From assembly GCA_030295235.1 (NCBI GenBank), contig AP026145.1:250501-314500 (forward strand): 64,000 nt of DNA. The letters are read 5' to 3'. Source of the DNA: Fistulifera solaris (lineage: Eukaryota > Bacillariophyta > Bacillariophyceae > Naviculales > Stauroneidaceae). Both the position numbers and the translations under genes were made by a program. Every line of letters starts with the position of its first letter. Within the stretch, counting starts at the first letter, position 1. Shown here in pieces: positions 9,521 to 20,503 of the stretch. The notes under the pieces are model-generated. The model saw only the letters and a program-made list of their open reading frames with translations, was not told the origin of the DNA and searched no databases.

Positions 9521-11318
9521 TTAAGAAACAGGATTATCTCGCATACGTCGAACTAGCCGCTCAATGATATCTCCCTTTTCAATGCAATCTAAAACATGAA
9601 TCTGCCGTTCACGAGCTACGGCTCGAAGCTGAGGTACGGTGAGCTGAGCCAAAGGGGCTAACGTTTGAAAGTAATTGGCGACATGGGGACGTGCTATTGC
9701 GGTAGCATTCAGCATATTGATCATTTCGTCGCGACTTTGACAGTTGGATAAGTCGACCTCCGACAGTGCAGCAAGAGCACGGATTTCAGAAATGCCCCAA
9801 TTGTCCAGCGGATGAGAAAGAACTTGTCGACTAGCATCGCTCCTACTAGATGATGATTGCGGAGTTTCGTCAAGATGCAATTTTTCGGTCAGACGACATA
9901 TAATTTCGGTACGTTCCAAACAACCCGATAAGTCGATAGAATGAGCCCGTGCTAAAGCTTTGAGTTGTGATATGTTTTGACGGTCCAGGTCGAAAACACT
10001 ATGGGAACTAGACGACTGTTCTCCACTACGTATCGTCTCATCCCGTTCATTTCCGCCTTCACTGGATGTCCTATTGTTGTTCGTCGACTCCGATTCGGTG
10101 ACACTTGATTCGACTCGCTCAGCAGCACTATTCACACGAGTCCAGCTTCCCTCTGAAGACGTCTCCGTTGTCACAACAAAGGGTCAATCTCATCATCAGT
10201 CGTATCACTTGACGATACGCAATTTCCGATTTCTCCAACTTCTACAGGTACGTCCTCAGCGAGAACGGCATCAGCGCTTTCATGTCGCCGTCGCTTGCGA
10301 CGAAAGGGTCGATCGCTAGCCAAGCAATAGCGCTCCAGAAACTCGTCCGTAGTACCTTCCGAGACCTCGTCATTATCGTTTGGACAAGCCGACCCGCTAG
10401 CCAATGAAGAGCGCTCCAATAACTCATCCGTAGTACCTTCCGAGACCTCATCATTATCTTTTGGACAAATCGATGCCGACGATACACTATCCGCATCTTC
10501 CGTTTGTTGTGCCTCTGCCAAATGTGTGTTTCTATGCACATAGTTCACATTTTCTTCCATCAAAGAGATGTATCCTCCCGTTCGTCCACCAAATGTTCGC
10601 GTGAATCCTCCAAATCGACAGTCTCGACCATTGGACGAGCGGCAGGTTTGCGATCTTCTTCCGGCTCTTCTAATAGTTGCAAACGCCCACTTGCTACAAA
10701 GATGTGAATCATATCCGACTTTTCAACGACTTCCTTAGCATCAAAAAACACACCCGCATCATTCATGGTGGCTTTGAGTCGCGAGATCGACATGGCTCGT
10801 AATTCACTCAAGCGATGTCGAACAGGTTCCGGAGTCGCGACAACATCAATGACTCCTGATTGGATTAAACACTCGACCAGTTCCCGCCGCTCCGCGAACC
10901 GCCGTGTTGTTCGTTGGGATTGTGGAAGTAGCTGTTTGAGTTGCGCAATAGAAAGACGGTCCAGTTCGTGCTGAGCAAAACGCGGTTTCCGACAGCGCAT
11001 TCGTTCTTGACGGCCTCGTTCGTATTCAGGATTATTATCGACGGGCAGTTCGTAGCGACAAACGGGGCAAGTATTTCCATGATTCGTCAACCATTGCTGA
11101 ATACAAGGAGGATGATAGACATGCGCACACGGCAAGCGTAACACGGAATGACCCAAATGGATGCCTTCCAAACAGATACAGCATTCTCGGTTACAGGGAT
11201 CCATCAAATCTTCTCGAGATACTTTGACTGTGGGCAACTGGCGAATGGCTTGATGAGACGCCGCGACGGGTTGCGGGGGTTGCGATTGCTGCGTTGAAGC
11301 TCGCAAAGCGGCGGCCAT
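9521..11318 (-). CDS. RING-H2 finger protein with multiple SAP-like helical repeats (frame broken twice)
   Basis: Three abutting frames read as one gene: 11318-10560, 10563-10171 and 10174-9521. The first starts with ATG and carries a C3H2C3 RING-H2 (CCICLEG, CAHVYHPPC, CPVCRYELP) near residues 46-90, so an E3 ubiquitin ligase role is likely. Two SAP/ARMET-C-like helical repeats follow (LSIAQLKQLLPQ and SISRLKATMNDAG). The middle frame is acidic and contains a 27-residue unit repeated twice (81-bp period, 10315-10470) plus a basic RRKRRRHE patch. The last frame has three more SAP-like units (ISQLKALARAHSIDLSGC, ISEIRALAALSEVDLSNC, VPQLRAVARERQIHVLDC). The joins overlap by a few bases (TGATG; TTGTGACA). 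Each would be healed by one extra base in a T or C run, so base errors are likelier than three genes. SAP-like units might bind DNA or RNA, which is inference. Confidence 0.7.
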
Positions 11319-12794
11319 GTCACTTTGAAAGATTTGATCTTGTAAATGGTTTGCGAACGAAAAACCGAAATTCGGAAAGTTTTGGAAGAATCCTGGAAAG
11401 AAAAAGACGAATCATCATTGTTTTCTGCAGCACGGTTGCGCTGAAATTGATTCATGTTCATGATGGGTTGCACGAAAGTCCTTGATTGAACGAATACTTT
11501 CGCGTCTCGATGTCACGCGAAGCTTCTCGCGATAAAAACAGATCGATCCAGATACGAAGTCACCGCTAATTGCACAAGCCACTAATCTATTCGTTGCATT
11601 CGTATAATTGCTTCTATGTTCTTTCGTGGTGATATTTATCACTTCTCGCTTCTCGTACCATCAAACGCCGAGGTGCACGCAATGCGAAAACAGGTTCGTA
11701 TGTCTGCAGACAAGTATTACTGTAGGCCAAAGTGTTGGTTTACGGAAATTACGCCTACATTATTCCTGTCATAAATTTTTTTTTAATAATCACAACACAA
11801 GCCTGCGCGCACGGATTTTCGTCCTTTTGGTTAAGGAATATCTGTTGTTAGACCTTCATCACAAAAGGATTAACGTGAAGCAGCATTTGCAGTGCAGAGC
11901 TCTTTTATTAACGCGTTATAATAGCTTGTGGATCGCTTCTCGCATATTTACTATAGGCCCAAAGTGATAGTTCAAGGAAACCACGACTGCATTATTTGAG
12001 TCATGAACGTTTTTCATTATCAAAACACAAGCCTGTGCGCACGGATTTTGTCTTTTTGCTAGCGTCTTACCAGGTAGGCCTGATGGCAACAAGATGAACG
12101 TGAAGGAGCAGTTTCTGTACAGAGTTCGTAATCACTCGTTATAGATGCTTGCAGATGGCTTGTCGCATATTTACTATAGACCAAAGTGTTAATTCAAGGA
12201 AACCACGACTGCATTATTTCAGTCGTAAACATTTTCACAATAGAAACAAGAATCCATGCTCACGAATTTCGTTCTCTTGTTAGCTGTGTAGGCCTCATCA
12301 ACAACAATATCATTAGCGTGAAGCAGCATTTGCAGTGCAGAGCTCGTATTCACGCGTTGTAGATGCTTGCGGATCGCTTCTCGCATATTCCAAAGGGTGG
12401 GTTTCAAGGAAACCACGACTGCACTACTTCAGTCATGAACATTTTCTCGTGCGCACGGATTTCGTCCTTTTGTTAGCTTCTTCGGTCTCATTCACAATTA
12501 ATAAACGGAACAGAGCTTTCTTGCAGAGTCCGTAGACTAGTCCGTGTTTAATTCGACCTAAATGCTGGACGCAAGTCGATATAGGGTCATTAACTCGATG
12601 TGTCACGCTACGACAAGCAATACATTTTTTAAATACATTGGGGTCATTGTGCGACATATGACTGTCGAATCTTTTTTGGGTAACCTTTTCGCGTTTGCCT
12701 AGAAAAAATACGGCTGGCGTTTGCAACAAAATAGACTAATGAAAAAATCTTTTCTTCATCACTGAAAGGTCACGTTACACTTATTGACGAGGAA
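11319..12794. repeat. Gene-free region with four degenerate tandem units (~210-225 bp) of the hairpin element
   Basis: From about 11690 to 12540 a unit recurs four times with heavy divergence. Shared blocks are GATCGCTTCTCGCATATT, a TACTATAGGCCCAAAGTG-like stretch, TTCAAGGAAACCACGACTGC, then TCATGAAC and a GTGCGCACGGATTT block. The palindromic core (CACGACTG..CAGTCRTG) lies at 11982-12004, 12204-12227 and 12414-12437, with a decayed form near 11740-11765, giving 222- and 210-bp spacing. One TACCAGGTA motif lies at 12068-12076. Elements of the same family occur at 1.1-1.4 kb and 30.5-30.8 kb. No coding potential is evident. Confidence 0.7.
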
Positions 12795-14340
12795 ATGCAA
12801 GTCTTTATCACTTTTCATCAACCTCTACTTCCAGCGGTGAAAAGGATGACAATTAATGTATACCTGCTGCTACTGCTTATTCTATCGCAGGTGCGATATT
12901 GTCTCGCAGCTACAGCTGAAGAATCATCGTCATCGTCTTCCGCGACGTGTTTACCACACTCGTTGCGGGTGCCTTCGACAGTAATACATCGGCCTCATCA
13001 ATTAGTTATCGCACATCGCGGAGCCTCGTACCATTTACCCGAGCATACAACGGCGGCGTATCGATTGGCTTTAGAATTAGGTGCCGACTGGATTGAAACC
13101 GACGTGGTGGCTTCGTCCGACGGTGTCTTATATTGTCTCCATAGTGTCGATTTGGCGGTCACTTCCAATGTCGAAGAAATCTTTCCCGATCAGATATGGT
13201 ACAGTCCAACATTCAATCGAACCGGATACTGGATATTCAATTTCACGGCCGACCAAATCGATAAACTGACGGTCCAACAACGACTTTCCGAAAGTCGCAG
13301 CACCGCGTTTGATCGTACGATGTATATACCGCGACTCGAAGATGCGTTGCGCGTATTGAAGGACTGGAACATAGATGACTTACTCCAGCGATTACCGCCA
13401 CATGTTGAAGACAATAATACAACAACGACGAGCGCACGTAAACCTTCCTCAATCGATCTGGCGCGATCCGGAATGTATTTAGAATTCAAGGATTACATTC
13501 TACAAAAGAGGAAGCCGGCATCGACTTGGTCGATTTATTGTACGATCACATGGAACAATATGCAGACTTATGGAAGCCACTTCTGGAAGATCAGTGCTAT
13601 ACTGTGATGCGATTTGATGAGTACGTCGTGCCCGGTTTGGTGTTGCAGTCGTTTGATGTTGATGCCTTGTCGCGATTCCATGAACGGTGGCCTTTGTACT
13701 TTTCCGACAAGATGAACGAAAGCAACAGTTCCTTACGCATTGCCCCCGAACCTCCTCATGTTCTTCTTTTGAATTATCATGGCTGTACGGGAGAATTGGC
13801 GGAAGAATTTTGGTTTCATATTGGTGATTCGTGGAGATCCTTTTGAGTGGTATTGGTTGTGATAAGCAATGTCTATTTGACAATGATGAATTCGGGCACA
13901 AAGCAGAAAGTTTTAAGCTCGTCTTGCATCCTTGGACCGAACGACCTGAGCAGACCTTCTTGGTCGATCCCAAGAGGTTTCCGACTGTGTTGGAGGAAAC
14001 TCGTCATTTGCTGTGTAATGTTCCGGCGGTACACGGTATCTTTAGTGAGTCTGTGTCTATTGCCTTGGCAGTGGCTCAATTGGGATGTCAAGACAGCGAA
14101 CTTATTGGCGGAAAAGGTGATCCGATGTCGGATACGACGAAGGAATCAAGTACATGTTACGGTAGCAGTCAGCAGTCGGCTATCTACACTGGATTACTTT
14201 CATTCGCTTTGGGAACTATAATGGCTGTATTGATCAGCTCATGCGTCCATCGACGGAAAATGTCGCGGCACTACACCGATCGCACCACCCTGACTTCTAG
14301 CGACGACGAGGATTGTGGAAACGACGCGGAACTTACATGA
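12795..14340 (+). CDS. Membrane-anchored glycerophosphodiester phosphodiesterase (frame broken twice)
   Basis: The enzyme hydrolyses glycerophosphodiesters to glycerol-3-phosphate plus alcohol. The second in-frame Met (12846) opens a typical signal peptide (VYLLLLLILSQVRYCLA) and is probably the true start. The GDPD core has IAHRGASYHLPEHT, ADWIETDVVASSDG and LHSVDL, supplying the catalytic His, the Glu/Asp metal ligands and the second His. The frame breaks near 13505, where one more A in the AAAA run restores QKEEAGIDLVDLLYDH. It breaks again near 13836-13840, where one more T restores reading into GCDKQCLFDN. A C-terminal membrane helix (ALGTIMAVLISSCVHRRK) and an acidic tail end the protein. 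Extracytosolic or wall-side phospholipid and phosphate scavenging is a reasonable inference for a phytoplankter. Broken frames could mean a pseudogene, but both joins keep homology-like continuity. Confidence 0.75.
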
Positions 14341-14530
14341 CCATTAGAAATTGTCGAAAGCTAAATCCGTTCATGGCGACGCCAAAAGTTAGGAGGTTAG
14401 GTATGTCATTAAGTCATAGATCAACGACCGACATGGATTACATAAGTCGTACAGTAGGACGCTCCAGCTTCGTTTGGTTTTGCGCGCCAAATAAATTTTG
14501 TGTCAGCCTAATTTAGCCAACCTGTGTCTT

Positions 14531-14623
14531 GTCCACTTGGTCTAGTGGTATGATTCCTCGTTCGGGATGGGATAGCCCTAACGCTAGTCGAGGAGGTCGC
14601 GAGTTCGATTCTCGCAGTGGACC
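14531..14623 (+). tRNA. trnP-CGG: tRNA-Pro (CGG) with 21-nt intron
   Basis: The cloverleaf is visible. The acceptor pairs GTCCACT with AGTGGAC (14531-14537 / 14616-14622) with discriminator C at 14623. The D arm lies in GGTCTAGTGGTATGA. The anticodon stem is CCTCG / CGAGG and the T arm is GCGAG-TTCGATT-CTCGC. The anticodon loop reads TTCGGG plus a distal T, giving anticodon CGG at 14563-14565. An intron at 14567-14587 sits at the canonical position 37/38. A T-rich pol III terminator (TTTCTTTTCTCTTTT) follows immediately. Upstream is gene-free. Confidence 0.9.
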
Positions 14624-15810
14624 TTTCTTTTCTCTTTTGCTTTTGCAAAATCTCGTGGTGGATCTTTCTTTTCCTTCCTTGTCACGATTTTTTCATAAAC
14701 TTCGTCTTAACGGTACCCATTATGATTTTTGCTCCTGTATGAAAACATGATATACGACATTGAAATCTGACACAACCCGGTATTCGACTTGCACCTTTTC
14801 ACGAAGGATTTTTGCCGCATAGCGCAAGCAAGCGCGGCCGACCAAGGATGCGGCCGACGCCCGCATTTGTTGGCCTGCTCAACACGAGTGCCCAAGAAGG
14901 AAGAAGGGATGGATCGTTCAAGCGCAATGCCCGCTCGCTAGCAAAAGGGTTCTAATGGAACTCCTTTTCCCTAATATCGTTGTGCTTTCCCATGAATCGG
15001 CTTTTGTGGATGCGCCGGGTACATTTGCGCATCCGAAATTCGCGACGTCTCCAGGAATGCTGCGTGTCGCGTGCCCGCTTCAATGAACACTGTAAGATTG
15101 CAGGTCTGATAATACAGCATTTCGGCCTTTGAGCTCAAAGTTCACAAACAGCTCCATTTTGGGTGCGAAGAACGACGGAGCACGGCAGTTGAGGGAGCCA
15201 GCTAAAATGACTTCAGCTTCTATCAGACAAGTGGCTTCGTCTTCAACCACGGATAATTGTAAAGAGTCTGATCGGCGTTTGTGAACAAAAATGAGCCAAG
15301 CTCAGCGGGGTTACAGTAAGTTCCAAATACTGTATCGGTAACCGCTTCCGACGAGTGATCTTTACAATATCTTTACAATACAAAGCAAGGAGCTGCATGG
15401 TGCATAGAGGTGACAATCCTTTTGCTCATTTCGGGACACTTCGGTGAACAGTAAATTGACTTTAAATGTCGGTAGCGAGCTTGAATCTTTTTTCGACCCG
15501 ATTTCGCCGTGATTCAAAATGAATAATTAATGGCGCTGGTTGGGCCTCTTTCAGAAGAACAAAGCATGGGCAAACGATGTAATCATGTAATCGCTTAACG
15601 CATGTTCGATCATAATCATCGCCTCGGGTTACGTCGCATTCATAGACATTCCTTCGGCAAAACCAATCGACAACTTACTTGGAGATGCCACTGCACATGT
15701 CGAGGACGGACACATCTTGAATAGCGCAAATGACGGTCTTCGCGAAGTACGAGAGGACTTGGAGCTAGAAAGACGAACTGCATTCTAGTTTCGTTAGCTT
15801 CTACGCGGTT
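14624..15810. other. Long intergenic region
   Basis: About 1.2 kb lies between tRNA-Pro(CGG) and the 3' end of the H1 gene. After the tRNA terminator I see no open frame of convincing length or composition and no clear repeat. The last 40-60 bases (about 15765-15805) are shared with the downstream flank of H2 (about 40770-40805), so the H1/H2 duplication extends into the 3' UTR. Confidence 0.45.
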
Positions 15811-18800
15811 TTACTCGGACTTTTTATGGTATTTAGGTGGTACGACATCAACATGATAATTCATACCCTTGTTCGAGGCATGTTCCATGCGCCAGTCGAT
15901 CGCCATCTGCAATGCACCTTGTTCCCCAAAAGTCTTGGTCGAGAACTGGTCCGATATCCCTCGAGAACCGGTGGGGCCATCAGGAGTATACTCAGAAGCC
16001 GTTGCCACCCAATAAGACTCTACATTGAGATCTTTGCTCTTTCGGTAAACGCCCAACACTGACCCATCTTCGCGAGGCTCCTTCTTTTTGTGTTGGGTTT
16101 GGTTGTTGTTTTGAGAAATAACATCTCGTGGAAGGAGATTTCCGGGGCGATTGTTCTCTCTATTCTGATCGGCGTGGTCTACGGTCAAAGTGTCGTCCAA
16201 CTCCTCGCCAATATGCGCCTCCAAAACAAAACGGCAGAAGTTTCGAGTGTGGCTTTTTCTCGTCATCCAAAAAGGTGATACGAACGTGATTTTGCCGTCG
16301 ATGGTACTTATGCGCTTCTGAATAGGAATGTACTTTCCTCGGCGAGTGTCGTAGACATGGGTGCCGTCTTCACTGACAAGAAGAAACTTGAACAAAGGGT
16401 GCTCCCACCAACTGTGTTTTTTGCTGCTGAAGTAGGAGAGGATAATTTCCAGAGTGGACAATGTGAAGAGTTTTCTGTGGATAAGCCCAGCCGGACAGCA
16501 ATGGATGAGTTAGTTCATATCGCCACCTTCAATCAACAACAAAGCGAGATACTGGTTCTTACCGGACGTTTCTATTCAGATTTTCCAATCGGCTATTGTC
16601 GGCAATAGATATCCAAGCTAAGACCACCACTCGATTGTCTTTGACGTTGCCGAATATATGATGGCCGACAATGCCCTCCGGTCGCCTGCCTCTGAAGGTG
16701 ATCAAGACGAGGTGGTGAACGTGAGAAATTCTTCTTTGTTTTATTGCAGAGATTGCTGTATAGGGTCACTCTCAGGTATCCATCGCTAGTTGTTTCGGTG
16801 CTCAAAACCTGAAACTTTCTGGTCAGAACATGATCTTTTTGACGAGAAGGATCTGTGTCGAGTCCTATGACTTCTTCGAATTTGTTATCGAATTTCAACC
16901 CTGAAATTTCTCGCCAACCCAAGTCACAGCTCACGATGAAGCCATTTTCATGGCAGAAGTAAATAGTTGGACAGCGGTAGCGAATCGCTTGATGACCTCC
17001 CTTTTCTCGTGCAATCACCATGGTGATTCGTCCATGCTCATCAGCGGTCATCAGTTTGCTTGCCAGGTTCCAGGTCATCCGGCCTGTTCGGGTAACCGGC
17101 GAAGCCACTTTGGTGCCCCACTAGAAACTCCTCACAATCCATGTTGCACAGAAAGGCATCATCGTTTTCGGTCTTGCCTTATCTTTAGACTTTCGCTTCC
17201 CCTTGCCTTTTCCTTTGGCTTTGCCATTAGATTTCACGCTTGCCTTTGCGTTTGCCTTTTGCGCTCAGCATCTCTGTCGCGACCGTTGAGCGAAAACATT
17301 GGAGGGAATCATTCGTAACTGGTCTGTCAGTAGCCAATAATTGATGATTCCTATGGGGATGGGCTCGCCCGATACAGGTTTGAAAGCCTCTGCTTCCGCC
17401 GGTGTTGCAATTTCAACCTTGAAATCAATCTTCACGGACCCCGAGTAAGGCTCAATGCGTTGGCGTCTGAGGCGTAGATTGTTAAAACAGCAAAACTATG
17501 TAAGTGCACACGCTCTGCAATCGCTCATTATTTAACCAATCAACTTACTCCTTTTGTTGATCGAGCCAAGTCTTGAGCTCAGCTACATCAGCGTGGACTG
17601 TCTGGGAGTCGTAAATTTTGCATTTGTTCAATCTTAAGGTAAGTTTTGCTTCGGCATATCGAAGGGATTCGCTTGGTTCAATGCTCGCACCTTTCACCTC
17701 GGATGACTGCCTCTTCAAATTGGCTTCAGATGCAACGGAGTCGTCATCTTTAGAAGGAACCTCTGGTTCAAAGGGCTTGGCTTTGGTAGTAAACAATTCG
17801 ACTTGAGCAAATGATTCAACAGAAGGGCCTTTGGTGGTTAGAACTTTAGTTTCAGTAGGTGTGGACTTTGGACTGTTCTCGTTGTCTTCAAGAAGCGATT
17901 TGCCATTTTTGCGTTTGGCCATATCGGCCTTCAGATTCTGAAGACCACGCTGCGTCTTCAAAGGGTCCTTGACGAATTCGCGAATTGCTCCGAGTTCGAC
18001 GTTGGACAACGGATGACTGGTCTGATTGTGACACAGTTTCCTTAGAAACAGAAGTGGAATCGGCGGGGCTAGAGTTGGACTTTTTAGTCGTCGCTTTGAC
18101 TGCAGGAGCATCGTTGGAAGCGAAGGTAGAGGCGGAGGGCTTCGCTTTGGACTGTTGAGTCGTTGCTTTGGCTGCAGGAGCATTGTTGGAAGCGAAGATA
18201 GAAGCGACGGGTTTCGCTTTGGACTTTTGAGTCGTCGTCACTTTGACTGCAGGAGGATCGTTGGAAGCGAAAGTAGAGGCGGCGGGTTTCGCATTGGACT
18301 GTTGAGTCGTCGCTTTGGCTGCAGGAGCATCGTTGGAAGCGAAGATAGAAGCGACGGATTTCGCTTTGGACTTTTGAGTCGTCATCACTTTGACTGCAGG
18401 AGGATCGTTGGAAGCGAAGGTAGAAGCGGCGGATTTCGCTTTAGACTTTTGAGTCATCGCTTTGGCTGCAGGAGCATCGACGGAAGCGAAAGTAGAGGCC
18501 ACGGATTTCGCTTTGGACTTTTGAGTCGTCGTCACTTTGACTGCAGGAGGATCGTTGGAAAGCGAAGGTAGAAGCGTGATTTCGCTTTAGACTTTTGAGT
18601 CGTCGCTTTGGCTGCAGGAGCATCGACGGAAGCGAAAGTAGAGGCGACGGATTTCGCTTTGGACTTTTGAGTCGTCGTCACTTTGACTGCAGGAGGATCG
18701 TTGGAAGCGAAGGTAGAAGCTGACGGATTTCGCTTTGGACTTTTGAGTCGTCGCTTTGGCTGCAGGAGCATCGATGGAAGCGAAAGTAGAGGCGGCGGGT

Positions 18801-18943
18801 TTCGCTTTGGACTTTTGAGTCGTCGCTTTGGCTGCAGGAGCATCGTTGGAAGCGAAGATAGAGGCGGGTTTGGATTCGCCACCCGAGTCGCGGTATTCGT
18901 TGGAAACAGCTTTCCCGTCCGAGTTAGCGGGAGAAGCGTTCAT
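15811..18943 (-). pseudogene. H1: double-HNH nuclease-like family gene with peptide-repeat N-terminus (several frame breaks)
   Basis: The gene runs from ATG 18943 to TAA 15811. Exon 1 encodes an 11-fold Lys/Ala/Ser repeat region and then a charged region ending LKTWLDQQK. Intron 1 is 17548-17467 (GTAAGT..CTCAG) and intron 2 is 16562-16475 (GTAAGA..CACAG). The middle exon has a conserved block (IDFKVEIATPAEAEAF, IPIGIINYWLLTDQLR) and a first HNH-like motif (VHHLVLITFRGRRPEG..GHH..DNR). The last exon has a second HNH (FVLEAHIG, TVDHADQNRENNRPGNLL, SQNNNQ), as in HNH_3-type homing/restriction nucleases. At least five frame shifts occur (near 18720, 18560, 18000, 17300-17200 and 16700). The same order, introns and motifs occur in H2 at 40.8-43.6 kb. 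Nuclease activity is inferred. It may be a decayed mobile or selfish gene, or a working gene with sequence errors. Confidence 0.6.
18065..18880 (-). repeat. Eleven 72/75-bp tandem repeats inside H1 exon 1
   Basis: Eleven units mark themselves by GCAGGAG at about 18102, 18173, 18249, 18321, 18396, 18468, 18543, 18614, 18689, 18762 and 18835. They encode a 24-25 residue unit (TTQKSKAKPAASTFASND-like). Type A units (APAAKA, 72 bp) alternate with type B units (PPAVKV-T, 75 bp) through most of the array, making a higher-order unit of about 147 bp. Indels near 18555-18575 and 18718 break the frame inside the array. Confidence 0.85.
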
Positions 18944-19221
18944 GACAGCGAGGAGAGAAAGTTGCGAAACGAGAAAGCGAGTTATGTTTCACAGCTAGTT
19001 GTCTGGAATGATATCAATCGGGTGAGAAGTCGAACATCCAAGGAATGATTTCTCAGCGGGTTCAAAGATGACGGACGTTCGGCTCGCAGTCTCGTCAAAG
19101 CTCAAACAGAAGTTACTTTGATGGAAATAAACATGATAAACAAGCAATCTTACCAGAATATAATGATCTTGATTATTGTTTGCAATAGGACGACACTCGT
19201 TCTTGTTGATCTAAACGAATT

Positions 19222-19479
19222 TTATGAGCGGAAGACGTCGAGAAAAGCTTGAAAAACGTTTCGGTTTCTAGTGACCTGCAGTAGAAATTCTACGTGGTTT
19301 TCGATTTTCCAACCATAAACCAGTTTGTCTTGGCGAGCCCGGCGCGCTGAGATGCATTGATGAAACCGTCGACGCGTCGGTTTGAGGTAGAGCGCTTTTC
19401 GCAGTATTGGCACTCGCGTCTGACCGAAACTCTTTCCCTTGATGGTGGGAGTTTTTGCCACTGCGCCGCCATCATCCAT
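19222..19479 (-). CDS. Possible small basic protein, 85 residues
   Basis: An ATG-initiated frame of 85 codons is notably basic (KGKSFGQTR, LKPTRRRFHQ, RRARQDK). Its size and charge are like a small organellar ribosomal or nucleic-acid-binding protein, but I do not recognise a family. It stands alone in a gene-poor stretch, and an overlapping alternative frame of 61 codons exists. It is listed only because composition and ATG start make coding possible. Chance remains a serious alternative. Confidence 0.25.
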   Translation of the reverse strand: MDDGGAVAKTPTIKGKSFGQTRVPILRKALYLKPTRRRFHQCISARRARQDKLVYGWKIENHVEFLLQVTRNRNVFQAFLDVFRS

Positions 19480-19943
19480 CGTGCACCTGGTTATTGGTAA
19501 TTGATAGCATTATATTGACAGCAATGGCTGATAAGCCGATACCAAAGTAACAAGCGATAAAATGTAAGAGTTTTCTGGAATCGTCGAGCGTCGTGTCGAG
19601 CCAGTATCATCATACCCCCTGTTCAAGCATAGTGGTGGGCGCCGTTTAATGCGAGCTGATTTTTTTGTGTGTTGTGCCGTCCTACGTTTCGTGCATAGCA
19701 ATGCTGTTTCAGAAATAGCCGAACAGTGGTATTTCCACCTGACTGAGTGTTACGGTCTCACAGCGCTACTTGCACACATTGAGCTGGAAAGATGACGGCG
19801 TCGATTTTTCTTTTGACTTGTCTCGTCCGACGGCGTCGGCCTGCTGCCGAGCCACGACAACAACACAAGGAGCGAAGTTAATACAAAGTAGTTGGCGGTT
19901 AGAGAATGAACAAATCTGCATATAAAAGACGACATGATACCCT

Positions 19944-20234
19944 TTATATTAGCCTCTTGAGCGGCTCCATTTGACTGAAACAGCGTTTATACAAGCTGCA
20001 TTGTTCCTTGACCCAGGGTTTTTCGCTAATCTGAGATTTCCGCCACTTTAAGGGCTTAAACTCAAGAACTAGGACTCTTTTAATGCCAAGTATATCGGCG
20101 AAGCTCTCCTGGATATAGCCTTCGGTTGGTAACGAGAAAATGATAGGCTCATCTTGGTAGAGAATGGATTTTGTAGCTGTTGACGACGAAAAGAGGGAGA
20201 GAATTGCCCCTCCCCAAACATGCTTTGCCGCCAA
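19944..20234 (-). CDS. Possible small protein, 96 residues
   Basis: An ATG-initiated frame of 96 codons begins MAAKHVWGGAILSLFSSS and has alternating hydrophobic segments (SFADILGIKRVLVLEFKPL) that look protein-like. No family is recognised. It could be a fragment of a larger decayed gene or a chance frame. It lies downstream of and on the same strand as L1, but no sequence link to that family is visible. Confidence 0.25.
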   Translation of the reverse strand: MAAKHVWGGAILSLFSSSTATKSILYQDEPIIFSLPTEGYIQESFADILGIKRVLVLEFKPLKWRKSQISEKPWVKEQCSLYKRCFSQMEPLKRLI

Positions 20235-20456
20235 AAACCACTTGCCAACTACACGTTTATGGTGAATGCTTCGCTTTTCTTGCTATCCTTTCATGACTTT
20301 GATTGTTATGAAATAGACAAAACATCTCTCTTTCGCAGCTTGCGATCTGTTGAAATCAGGGCTTAATTGATTACCGCCAATCCGCCGTTACAATCAAATT
20401 CTCGAATAAAGACCTTCAGTTGAAGTTGCCGTGATTTGGAAGAAAATTCGTGTGCC

Positions 20457-20503
20457 GACTAGACTAGACTAGACTAGACTAGACTAGACTAGACTAGACT
20501 CTA
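20457..20503. repeat. (AGACT)n microsatellite
   Basis: About nine perfect copies of the pentamer AGACT run in a row, followed by a broken copy (CTAGACTACC). It is likely to be length-variable between strains. Confidence 0.95.

Noticed and set aside
10171-10563. Programmed -1 frameshifting in the RING/SAP gene
   Set aside because: No canonical slippery heptamer or pseudoknot is evident, and the same kind of one-base break occurs in many unrelated genes of the window, so sequence error is simpler.
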